A stretch of 11,498 nt of DNA, from the NCBI GenBank assembly GCA_043743145.1, contig JAYTXC010000122.1, forward strand, positions 1-11,498. Reading direction: 5' to 3'. Origin of the DNA: JANYGA01 sp043743145. GTDB taxonomy: Bacteria; Vulcanimicrobiota; Vulcanimicrobiia; Vulcanimicrobiales; Vulcanimicrobiaceae. The position numbers were made by a program, and so were the translations under genes. Below the pieces are notes generated by a model that did no database searches, was not told the DNA's origin, and saw only the letters and a program-made list of their open reading frames with translations. This document shows, piece by piece, positions 1-9,523 of the stretch; within the stretch, counting starts at the first letter, position 1, and each line of letters starts with the position of its first letter.

Positions 1-3186
<3,186 letters not shown>

Positions 3187-3204
3187 GGACACGGAGTAAG
3201 GTAA

Positions 3205-3233
3205 GGGAGCGGAGCGAAAGCGCCGCTCCCTTT
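3205..3233 (+). terminator. Intrinsic terminator of rpoC
   Basis: Eighteen bases after the rpoC stop, GGGAGCGG (3205-3212) pairs perfectly with CCGCTCCC (3223-3230). The apical part can form two more GC pairs closed by a GAAA tetraloop (3216-3219), with one A-G mismatch between. The T run that follows is short (TTTCT). AA before and TT after the stem can extend it. The position and structure fit a rho-independent terminator ending the rpoBC transcript. It reads best on the plus strand, and the next gene is also on the plus strand, so that gene should need its own promoter. Confidence 0.85.
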
Positions 3234-3333
3234 CTGCGTGCGCACGTCGTACATTCTTGCAAATAAGCAACAACGAAATTATCGTGCGGTCGTTTGCGTG
3301 AGAGGATGGCTTATGTTAACCAAATACTGACGA

Positions 3334-3354
3334 AACTTTGGCGTACGTAAAGTT
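3334..3354. repeat. Inverted repeat AACTTT-N9-AAAGTT
   Basis: AACTTT (3334-3339) and AAAGTT (3349-3354) are perfect inverted repeats separated by nine bases that contain the palindrome CGTACG. The spacing of the two half-sites is compatible with a dimeric regulator binding site, about 220 bases upstream of the LuxR-type gene. No known operator is recognised. Arms of six bases can arise by chance. Confidence 0.35.
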
Positions 3355-3368
3355 GTTCACAGGAATCG

Positions 3369-3386
3369 CGCGATCGCGTGCACGCG
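3369..3386. repeat. Overlapping palindromes CGCGATCGCG and CGCGTGCACGCG
   Basis: A perfect 10-bp palindrome (3369-3378) overlaps a perfect 12-bp palindrome (3375-3386). The second is an unbroken alternation of pyrimidine and purine, a composition that favours Z-DNA. The first contains GCGATCGC, the same octamer as the cyanobacterial HIP1 element. GC-rich words of this sort are common elsewhere in the window, but this copy is in noncoding DNA, so codon usage does not explain it. Confidence 0.4.
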
Positions 3387-3529
3387 CGGTATGAATGTCG
3401 TATCATGGGAAATAGTCGTCGGCCTCGCGATCTCTTTGCGTTCGCGGTGCCAGGAGTTGGGCGAAGAATTTTCATATATTGGGGTCGTATGTCTTGTCAA
3501 ACAATGTGGAAACGTAGCAATCGAGCAAG

Positions 3530-3544
3530 CAAGAATAATTCTTG
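3530..3544. promoter_or_regulatory. Candidate operator: 15-bp palindrome CAAGAAT-A-ATTCTTG
   Basis: CAAGAAT (3530-3536) and ATTCTTG (3538-3544) are exact reverse complements around a single central A. The palindrome ends 30 bases before the ATG of the TPR-LuxR regulator and is AT-rich in a GC-rich chromosome, so it is unlikely to be background. Its placement fits an operator near the transcription start, possibly for autoregulation by the LuxR-type protein or for another dimeric regulator. That role is inferred; a known consensus is not recognised. Confidence 0.5.
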
Positions 3545-3574
3545 TTATGACTCGTCTCTCTCGGCCGTATCACG

Positions 3575-5146
3575 ATGAGTGCGACAACGATGCCCCGCCG
3601 TCGCGAACGCGCGAGCGCAGGAACGAACGATCCGTTGACACTTGCCGAAGGCGCATTCGCGCGCGCCGAATATGCGAGTGCGAAACTGATCCTGCGCGCC
3701 GTGGAGCCGCGAACTGCGGCGCAACGCGGAATGATTGCCTTGCTTGAAGCGCGTTGCGCGCGCGCGCAAGATGACGTCGAAGCGCTGCTCGCCGCGGCCG
3801 AACGCGCCGCAAACGATCATCCTGATGCCGCTGGGAAACTCGAAGGCGTTGCCTTGCGCGGCGTCGCGCATCGTCTCGCCAATCGCACGGCACCCGCCGA
3901 TCGCGATTTCGAGCGCGTGCGTCAACGTCTCGAGCGCGAGCCCGATGTCGCAGCTGGTCTCGCCACCTACTATCTCGCGCATGACGCGTGGACGCGCGGC
4001 GATTTCGACGATGCCGAGGCATTGCTCGCGACCAATCTCGGTTTCGGCAAGTCGACGGCATACGATACCGCACTTTTGGGCTGGTGTGCCGTCAAGCGCG
4101 AGCGGTTCGGCAAAGCCGGCGCCTATTTCGTCGAAAGCCTTCGCTTAAACCGCACATCGGAGCAACCGGATCTCCGCGTCGCAGCTTCGACGCTCCATGG
4201 GGCGAGCATCGTCGCGAGTGAAACGGTCGACCTCAAACTCGCAAAGAAACTCCAGCGCGAATTCTCTGCGATGGAATGGCCCGCGAGCCTGGCCGTCTAT
4301 CGCTTCAATACGATCACATGTTTCCGTTTCATCGCGCTTCTCGAAGGCGACCTGGAACGCGCGTGGATTCTCTCCCGCGATGCGGTTTCGTGCGCCCCCG
4401 ACACGGCATATGCGGTCACGGGCGAGACCAACGCCGCCGTTGCGAGCCGACTCCTGGGCGACGAACGTACGGCGATGCTGCAATTGCGGCGCGCTTGGGA
4501 AATCCTACGCCAACAGCGCTGGGGCACAGCCGATAACGAAGCGCGTATCGCGCTCGCAAATTTCGCACGCGAAGCGGCGAGCGATCTGCCCGCCGAAGCG
4601 CGCAAGGCGATGACGATGTACGATTCGCTCACCCCGCGTGAAAATCGCGCAAACGCACTCAACCGCGATCGCCGCGTGCTCGCATTCGAGCTCATGGCGC
4701 AGGGACGCGTCGCCGAAGTGCGCGGCAACTACGATGCCGCCTACGATCGGTACCGCGCTTCGTTCGATCTGTGGCGCGAGTTGCAGTACGATATGCGTGC
4801 CGCGCTCGTCGCCATCGATCTCATGCGCTTGGCACGCGATCCGATCTATGACGAAACCCTCGACGCCGTTCTCGAACGTGCGCCTTCGGCATGGTTCGCG
4901 CCGCAAGCGTCGCCCGCGAACGAACTGCTCGAGCGAATCACCCCCGCCGAGACGCTGGTCCTCTCGGCATTGCTCGGCGGAAAAAGCGCGCGCGCGATCG
5001 CCGAGGATCTCGAACGCAGCGTCCACACGATCAACAATCACACGCGGAAGATCTTCCAGGCCTTTGGGGTTACGTCGCGCGCGGCCGTGCTCGCACACTG
5101 CGCCGAACTCGGCATTACACCAAAGAGCCTGGATCGTATCGCCTAG
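3575..5146 (+). CDS. TPR-like protein with C-terminal LuxR-type HTH (transcriptional regulator)
   Basis: A 523-residue probable DNA-binding regulator. The last ~70 residues form a LuxR/GerE helix-turn-helix: ITPAETLVLSALLGGKSARAIAEDL (from 455), then the recognition helix SVHTINNHTRKIFQAFGV (482-499) and SRAAVLAHC. The first ~440 residues are alanine-rich amphipathic helices in repeating pairs, for example around residues 100-180 and 370-420, resembling the TPR arrays of MalT-like proteins. No receiver, PAS, ATPase or membrane segment is visible, so the input signal is unknown; TPR arrays usually bind protein or small-molecule partners. An in-frame TGA at 3548-3550 limits the start; ATG 3575 is first, ATG 3590 an alternative, and neither has a clear Shine-Dalgarno sequence. 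A palindrome sits just upstream. The HTH call is strong; the target genes are unknown. Confidence 0.9.
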   Translation: MSATTMPRRRERASAGTNDPLTLAEGAFARAEYASAKLILRAVEPRTAAQRGMIALLEARCARAQDDVEALLAAAERAANDHPDAAGKLEGVALRGVAHRLANRTAPADRDFERVRQRLEREPDVAAGLATYYLAHDAWTRGDFDDAEALLATNLGFGKSTAYDTALLGWCAVKRERFGKAGAYFVESLRLNRTSEQPDLRVAASTLHGASIVASETVDLKLAKKLQREFSAMEWPASLAVYRFNTITCFRFIALLEGDLERAWILSRDAVSCAPDTAYAVTGETNAAVASRLLGDERTAMLQLRRAWEILRQQRWGTADNEARIALANFAREAASDLPAEARKAMTMYDSLTPRENRANALNRDRRVLAFELMAQGRVAEVRGNYDAAYDRYRASFDLWRELQYDMRAALVAIDLMRLARDPIYDETLDAVLERAPSAWFAPQASPANELLERITPAETLVLSALLGGKSARAIAEDLERSVHTINNHTRKIFQAFGVTSRAAVLAHCAELGITPKSLDRIA

Positions 5147-5172
5147 CGCTCGCCCCGGGCATCGTCAGCGTA

Positions 5173-5200
5173 TCGTCGTGTCATAACCGTGACACGGCGA
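5173..5200. repeat. Hairpin-forming inverted repeat between regulator and HNH gene
   Basis: CGTGTCA (5177-5183) and TGACACG (5190-5196) are exact inverted repeats around the loop TAACCG. One T-G wobble and three more pairs extend the stem to 11 positions (5173-5183 with 5190-5200). It begins 27 bases after the regulator stop codon. No T tract follows, so it is not a standard intrinsic terminator. It may be a factor-assisted terminator, an mRNA-stabilising hairpin or an operator for the next gene. Confidence 0.5.
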
Positions 5201-5232
5201 TGCGCTATCATCACGACAACGACATTGCCATG

Positions 5233-5237
5233 AGGAG
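5233..5237 (+). promoter_or_regulatory. Shine-Dalgarno AGGAG deciding the TTG start of the HNH gene
   Basis: AGGAG lies five bases before TTG at 5243. It supports that codon over the in-frame GTG at 5264, which has no ribosome binding site. The ATG at 5230 that overlaps this site is in another frame and opens only a short shadow frame. Confidence 0.65.
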
Positions 5238-5242
5238 AGAGA

Positions 5243-5695
5243 TTGCTCGGCATCTGTTTCGATGTGAGGCGCGATCGACGCGCCCGCGCGTCGGTTTTGG
5301 CGATTCTCGTCTTCGCGATCGTGCTCTCCATCCCACGTGAAGCACGTGCCGCGAATGGTGCGCCACCGCCGGGCTCATTTGATGCGCGGGTGACCATTGC
5401 GGAGATCTGCACGCTCGGCTTCGCACGTCGTCATCGTCGCGTGCCGTATCGCTTGCGCGATGCCGTCTACAACCGTTACGGGTTGCGCCGTGGATTCCGG
5501 CGTGGCTATGTGATCGATCATCTCATCCCCCTCGAACTCGGCGGCCGCAACGATTTGGCCAATCTCTGGCCGCAATCGCGCCCGCGTTCGTACCGCAAAG
5601 ATCGCGACGAAAATCGACTGCACGACGCGGTCTGCGCGGGAAACGAATCGCTCGCCGATGCGCGCGCCGAGATCGTGCGGCTGTGGCGTCAATAA
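5243..5695 (+). CDS. Small secreted HNH-fold endonuclease-like protein
   Basis: A 150-residue protein with an N-terminal export signal: basic residues at 9-15, hydrophobic core SVLAILVFAIVLSIP (17-31) and a likely cleavage site after AREARA-type residues near 36. The mature part contains YVIDHLIPLELGGRNDLANLWPQ (89-111), the pattern of HNH/ββα-metal nucleases: D92-H93 supply the DH pair, and N103 and N107 lie in the conserved GGxNDxxNLWPQ loop. A charged helix RKDRDENRLHDAVC (118-131) follows, as in this family. Two cysteines (C56, C131) could form a disulfide outside the cytoplasm. The TTG start is backed by AGGAG five bases upstream; GTG at 5264 would give a shorter, equally good signal peptide. 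Substrate is unknown: nutrient or defence DNase activity is possible, and a structural, non-catalytic role cannot be excluded. No immunity protein is seen next to it. Confidence 0.8.
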   Translation: MLGICFDVRRDRRARASVLAILVFAIVLSIPREARAANGAPPPGSFDARVTIAEICTLGFARRHRRVPYRLRDAVYNRYGLRRGFRRGYVIDHLIPLELGGRNDLANLWPQSRPRSYRKDRDENRLHDAVCAGNESLADARAEIVRLWRQ

Positions 5696-5738
5696 TCCGC
5701 GGGAACCTTTGTGAAGCTTCGGCGCTCCTCATAGCGAT

Positions 5739-6968
5739 ATGATCGAACCAACCCGTTCCGCCGCTCTCGCGCAACTGACCGCATTCGTGCCGCATGCCGG
5801 CCGCGCGTATCGCGATACACGGAACGAAGATCGTGGCCCGGGCGACCGAAGCAACGTCTCGATGCTCTCGCCGTACGTACGTGCGCGACTCGTTACGGAA
5901 GAGGACGTTTTGCGCGCCGTACTCGCGCGCCATAGCGCGGCGGCGGCGGAGAAATTCGTGCAAGAAGTCTTTTGGCGCACGTATTGGAAAGGGTGGCTCG
6001 AAACGCGGCCGATCGTGTGGACGCATTATCGGCGCGATCTCGATGGCGCATATGGCGCGGTCGCGCGCGATGCCGATCTCGCGCGTCGGTTTGCCGAAGC
6101 GATCGAAGGCCGCACCGGCAACGCCGCGTTCGACGCATGGTCGCGCGAACTCGTCGCGACGAACTATCTGCACAACCACGCGCGAATGTGGTTTGCGAGC
6201 ATCTGGATCTTCACGCTCCAACTGCCGTGGGAACTCGGTGCCGACTTCTTTATGCAACACCTGCTCTGCGGCGATCCCGCGTCGAATACGCTTTCCTGGC
6301 GTTGGGTTGCTGGCTTGCAAACCAGTGGCAAGACCTATCTCGCGACGCGCGAAAATATTCGCCGCTACACCAACGGCCGACTCGATCCCGGCCCGCATCT
6401 CGCGACGGAGGCAACGGCGATCGTCGGCCCGTCGTATGGGCCGGGTAGCGTACCCGCGCTCGATCTCGCGCCGCGTGGCGATCGGACGGTCTTGGTCGTG
6501 CACGACGATGATGCGGGAGTCGAATCGCTCGCACTCCACGGTCTCGACATCGTCGCAAGCATCGGTCTCCTCGCAGCGCGCGGCCGCTCGCCGCAGTCCG
6601 TTGCAGCCGGTGTCATTGCCTTCGCACGCGGTGCAGTTGCCGATGCGCTCGCGCGCGCACCGCATGGCGATGGCGAAACGATCGTCGATCTCGATCCGCT
6701 CGTCTCTACCGACGTCGAAGCGGCGGCACGCGCCGTGCTCGCTTGTGCTCGCGCCCACGATGCGCGCGTCGTCGCGTTTCCGTTCGCGCCCGTCGGCCCG
6801 GTGCGCGATGCGATTCGGGCGCTCGCTCCCATCCTCGCGCGGGAAGACGTACGCGTCATCGAGATCGGTCGCACGTTCGATGCGACCGTGTGGCCGTACG
6901 CGACGCGTGGCTTTTTTAATCTCAAAGAGAAAATTCCGCGCGTGTTAACGTCGCTCGGGATCGCCTAA
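5739..6968 (+). CDS. Photolyase/cryptochrome-family FAD-binding protein with C-terminal alpha/beta domain
   Basis: A 409-residue flavoprotein of the photolyase superfamily. Residues ~8-215 match the helical FAD-binding domain: SMLSPYVRARL (41-51), FVQEVFWRTYW (73-83), NYLHNHARMWFASIW (142-156), LPWELGADFF (162-171) and GDPASNTLSWRWVAG (178-192). Aligned by eye to E. coli Phr, CPD-contact residues E274 and W277 correspond to E76 and W79, electron-transfer W359 and W382 to W164 and W187 (same 23-residue spacing), and N378 near flavin N5 to N183; surface W306 is not matched. The usual N-terminal antenna domain is missing. Residues ~248-409 instead look alpha/beta, ending in FDATVWPYATRGFFNLKEKIPRVL, which resembles the end of a photolyase N-domain. 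An in-frame TGA at 5712 leaves ATG 5739 as the start; there is no Shine-Dalgarno sequence. DNA repair is likely, but blue-light sensing is possible. Confidence 0.88.
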   Translation: MIEPTRSAALAQLTAFVPHAGRAYRDTRNEDRGPGDRSNVSMLSPYVRARLVTEEDVLRAVLARHSAAAAEKFVQEVFWRTYWKGWLETRPIVWTHYRRDLDGAYGAVARDADLARRFAEAIEGRTGNAAFDAWSRELVATNYLHNHARMWFASIWIFTLQLPWELGADFFMQHLLCGDPASNTLSWRWVAGLQTSGKTYLATRENIRRYTNGRLDPGPHLATEATAIVGPSYGPGSVPALDLAPRGDRTVLVVHDDDAGVESLALHGLDIVASIGLLAARGRSPQSVAAGVIAFARGAVADALARAPHGDGETIVDLDPLVSTDVEAAARAVLACARAHDARVVAFPFAPVGPVRDAIRALAPILAREDVRVIEIGRTFDATVWPYATRGFFNLKEKIPRVLTSLGIA

Positions 6969-9448
6969 TCGCGTAGCGAGAGGGTGCCCTTGCCGTCTGC
7001 GATGCGAAGCGTGCGAATCCCGTGTGCATCGTAGTCGCCGATGTGACGATGTCCCGCAATCGTGAGTGCGGCGGCGTGTTTTCGGCCGGTGAGATCGTAC
7101 GTGCGAGCGATGAGTGTGCTTGGCGTTCGGAGATCGCGCCGGAGCGAGGCGAGGGCGATCGTTCCGTCGATTTCGAGAAAGCCGCGTTTTTGTGCGTCGG
7201 TGCCGTCGTGCACCCCAACCCACATCGCGGGAAATACGCGGTCGAGTCGTTCGGCCTGGTGCGCGAGAACCATCGGATCGAATCCGCCGGTATGGAGAGC
7301 GAAGACCGCACGCGCCTCGCCGTAATCTTGGAGTTGATCGGGCGTGTATGCGGCGATGTTTTCACTCACCGAGATGTACGGGCCCGTCCGCAAAAGATTG
7401 ATCCCGATTCCACTTGCCGCCGCCCAAAACGCTTTCGCCCCCGCCCCGATGAGCGCGAGCGATGTGACATTTCCGACGTTCATCCACGACGTCGCCGGCT
7501 TCACGAACTCCGAGAGATCGCGCACGACGCGACCGAACGGCACGTCGTAGGTCGCTGCCGTGTAGGCGAAATTCGGCTTGACCGAAAAAGCGAGTCGCGT
7601 TTGATTCTCTTGCCACTGCGCGTGAAGCTCGCACCGGAGCGTCGATTCGCCGGGCGCGAGCGACCAGTCTTGTCGGATCTTCGACGAGCCGTACGAGAGC
7701 CAAACGCGTAAGACGCTGCGCGACGGGCCGCGTTCCATGACGCGCATCTGGTCGACGGTCGCGTTGCCCGCGAGATCTTCTGCGCGCACGGGCACGCCGA
7801 AACGGCCCCACGAGTCGCCGTGATCGGTATAGACCGCGAGCTTCCCGGCTCCGGCGAGCAGTTGCTCGCCGCGTGCATCGACGATCGACGACGGTTGCCC
7901 CGTTTTTTCATCGAAGGTGACCGAGATCTTGTCGTTCTTGAGTTCGCGCGAGAACGCGGGAGCTTCGCGCGAGAGAACGGTGCCCGCAACTTTGCGGAAA
8001 TGCACGGTCGTATAGCCGAAGGCGGGGACGCGGACGCGGGTGACGAGCGGATAGACGGAGCCCGAGAAGAGGCCATCTTCGGCCCCGGCAATCTGCAACG
8101 GGAGCGCCGTTCCAGCGGCATCGAATGCCGCGGTCGGCACATCGCGCAGCGTGTAGTCGGCATCGTGTGAGAACGAACCCGCGCCGACGATCTGTACGAC
8201 GGGCGTTTCGACGTCGTGCTCGAGCGGATTAAAAACCGCCACCACGTAATCGTTTGGATCGGTGTGGGGGATGCGATCGACGATCTTTTCCAGGACGCGC
8301 ATCGCCGTGCGTCGACCGATGAGTCCGACGCCGTCGAGATCCTCGCGCGCGGCGCGCATGCTCTCTTGCGCCGCAGTCCCCGAAACGGTGTCATGATGGC
8401 AACGTGCGAGTAAGGTTTGCCACGGCTCCGTGAGATCTGGCGGTGGTGCCGCGCTTCCCGACGCGAGATGCCACATCACATCGAAACGCTCGGCATCGAC
8501 GAGCGCGCGTTCGGCGATCGTAAGCGCGCGTTTGAGGTTCCCCGCGTTCACGTACGAGCCGACGAGATCGCCTCCGAGTTCGCCGCGAAAGTGTTGCGGT
8601 GCGATCGTCGCGCGTTCGAAAAAGTCGTCGATGCGCGTCATCTTGAGCGTGACGGCATCGGTCGTTTTGCGATACGTTTCGATCGAACGCATCGCCGCCC
8701 GCGACGGGCCGCCGCCGTGATCGCCGAGGCCGAACACGACGAGCGGAGCGTCGCCTGCGATCTTGAGCGCAGCGAGCTCATTCAACTTTGCGGGAACGTC
8801 GTTCGAACCGTTCCAAAGCGGTAATTTGTAGGCAGCGATCGTCGCCGAGCCCAGGCCTTGCCAGGTGAAGCGCGTCGGCGGCGGCGTCGAGCCGTCGGCA
8901 AAATCGCCACGCTTGAGCACGTAGCCCGTCATGCCTTGTGCGCGCAAAATCGTCGGCAGGTTTGCCGACGATCCGAAGCTATCGGGTAAGAATCCGATGG
9001 TCGATCGCACGCCGAACGATTTTTCGAATTCGGCCTGACCGTACACGGCTTGGCGCATGAGCGATTCGCCGGAGGGAATGTTCGTGTCGGCTTCGACCCA
9101 CCAACCGCCGAGCGGCTCCCACGCCTTGCGTGCGACCGCCGCTTTGATGCGCGCGAAGAGCGCGGGATCGCTCTCGCGGACCCATTTGTAATGCACGGCG
9201 CTCGACATCGAAAAGCGCAATTCGGGAAATTCGTCGAGGATGCCGAGTACCGAACGGAAGGTCGAATGCGCCTGTTGTTCGCCCTCTTGATAGGGCCAGA
9301 GCCAATCGGGGTCGACGTGCGAATACGTCGCGAGATAGACGATGGATTCGGACGCTGCCGAAGCTCGCTGCGCAAGCGACGCGAGATCGGCTGCGCTCGC
9401 GATCCCGAATGCACCGAGGACGCGAAGGAAGACCGAACGGCTGGGCAT
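6965..9448 (-). CDS. Exported GH38 family alpha-mannosidase
   Basis: An 827-residue class II alpha-mannosidase, which hydrolyses alpha-mannosides with retention and uses a metal (usually zinc). Motifs in order: SHVDPDWLWP (43-52; metal ligands H44 and D46), GGWWVEADTNIPSGESLMRQ (114-133), GFLPDSFGSSANLP (152-165; D156 the expected nucleophile and metal ligand), FGLGDHGGGPS (239-249), and CHHDTVSGTA (350-359; H352 the fourth ligand) in the helical middle domain. From about 385 (VVAVFNPLEHDVETPVV) the rest is the C-terminal beta-sandwich region. The N-terminus SRSVFLRVLGAFGIASAADLAS resembles a signal with a degenerate Tat motif, one arginine short of the twin pair, so export outside the cytoplasm is likely. 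Length is normal. It is convergent with the photolyase gene and divergent from the NTF2-like gene. No strong ribosome binding site. Substrate is unknown. Confidence 0.93.
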   Translation of the reverse strand: MPSRSVFLRVLGAFGIASAADLASLAQRASAASESIVYLATYSHVDPDWLWPYQEGEQQAHSTFRSVLGILDEFPELRFSMSSAVHYKWVRESDPALFARIKAAVARKAWEPLGGWWVEADTNIPSGESLMRQAVYGQAEFEKSFGVRSTIGFLPDSFGSSANLPTILRAQGMTGYVLKRGDFADGSTPPPTRFTWQGLGSATIAAYKLPLWNGSNDVPAKLNELAALKIAGDAPLVVFGLGDHGGGPSRAAMRSIETYRKTTDAVTLKMTRIDDFFERATIAPQHFRGELGGDLVGSYVNAGNLKRALTIAERALVDAERFDVMWHLASGSAAPPPDLTEPWQTLLARCHHDTVSGTAAQESMRAAREDLDGVGLIGRRTAMRVLEKIVDRIPHTDPNDYVVAVFNPLEHDVETPVVQIVGAGSFSHDADYTLRDVPTAAFDAAGTALPLQIAGAEDGLFSGSVYPLVTRVRVPAFGYTTVHFRKVAGTVLSREAPAFSRELKNDKISVTFDEKTGQPSSIVDARGEQLLAGAGKLAVYTDHGDSWGRFGVPVRAEDLAGNATVDQMRVMERGPSRSVLRVWLSYGSSKIRQDWSLAPGESTLRCELHAQWQENQTRLAFSVKPNFAYTAATYDVPFGRVVRDLSEFVKPATSWMNVGNVTSLALIGAGAKAFWAAASGIGINLLRTGPYISVSENIAAYTPDQLQDYGEARAVFALHTGGFDPMVLAHQAERLDRVFPAMWVGVHDGTDAQKRGFLEIDGTIALASLRRDLRTPSTLIARTYDLTGRKHAAALTIAGHRHIGDYDAHGIRTLRIADGKGTLSLRD

Positions 9449-9471
9449 CGCGCAACGATTCTCACGGCCGA

Positions 9472-9486
9472 GGTAAGATACCTTAC
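9472..9486. promoter_or_regulatory. Nested inverted repeat in divergent gap
   Basis: GGTA-AGA-TACC (9472-9482) and GTAAG-ATAC-CTTAC (9473-9486) are overlapping short inverted repeats midway between the mannosidase start and the NTF2-like gene start. The gap is only 75 bases, so both promoters must overlap here, and such a site could control both genes. No known regulator motif is recognised. Confidence 0.4.
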
Positions 9487-9491
9487 GCGTT

Positions 9492-9501
9492 CGGATATCC
9501 G
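9492..9501. promoter_or_regulatory. Perfect 10-bp palindrome CGGATATCCG
   Basis: This palindrome lies 22 bases before the ATG of the NTF2-like gene and 6 bases after the preceding inverted repeat. Its place in a 75-base divergent gap suggests an operator or core promoter element. A palindrome of this length can occur by chance. Confidence 0.35.
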
Positions 9502-9523
9502 GTTTCGGCTACGCTTGCAACCG

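Larger units (their letters stand above)
3234..3574. other. AT-richer intergenic region with inverted repeats; no convincing gene
   Basis: After the terminator there are about 340 bases without a supportable gene. The stretch is visibly richer in A and T than the flanking genes. It contains inverted repeats at 3334-3354, 3369-3386 and 3530-3544, described separately. A weak promoter-like pair is TTGTCA at 3494-3499 with TAGCAA at 3515-3520, but the 15-base spacing is short and the -10 match is poor. Two ATG-initiated frames that start here (at 3378 and 3391) were judged spurious. The region most likely holds the promoter and control sites of the regulator gene at 3575; a small RNA cannot be excluded from sequence alone. 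Confidence 0.6.

Noticed and set aside
3494..3520. TTGTCA / TAGCAA as a sigma-70 promoter for the regulator
   Set aside because: The 15-base spacer and poor -10 match are too weak to call.
3378..3578. Open frame of 66 codons in the post-rpoC gap
   Set aside because: No recognisable domain, no ribosome binding site, and it begins inside a palindrome; composition is not protein-like.
3391..3747. Open frame of 118 codons starting in the post-rpoC gap
   Set aside because: It overlaps the regulator gene by over 170 bases in another frame, has no ribosome binding site, and its second half is the arginine-rich shadow typical of GC-rich DNA.
5523..6758. Antisense open frame of 411 codons over the HNH and photolyase genes
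   Set aside because: It crosses two well-supported genes on the other strand and shows only Arg/Ala-rich low-complexity sequence.
9050..9523. Upstream extension of the NTF2-like frame to an ATG at 9050
   Set aside because: It would run antisense through the mannosidase, and the signal peptide clearly begins at the ATG at 9524.
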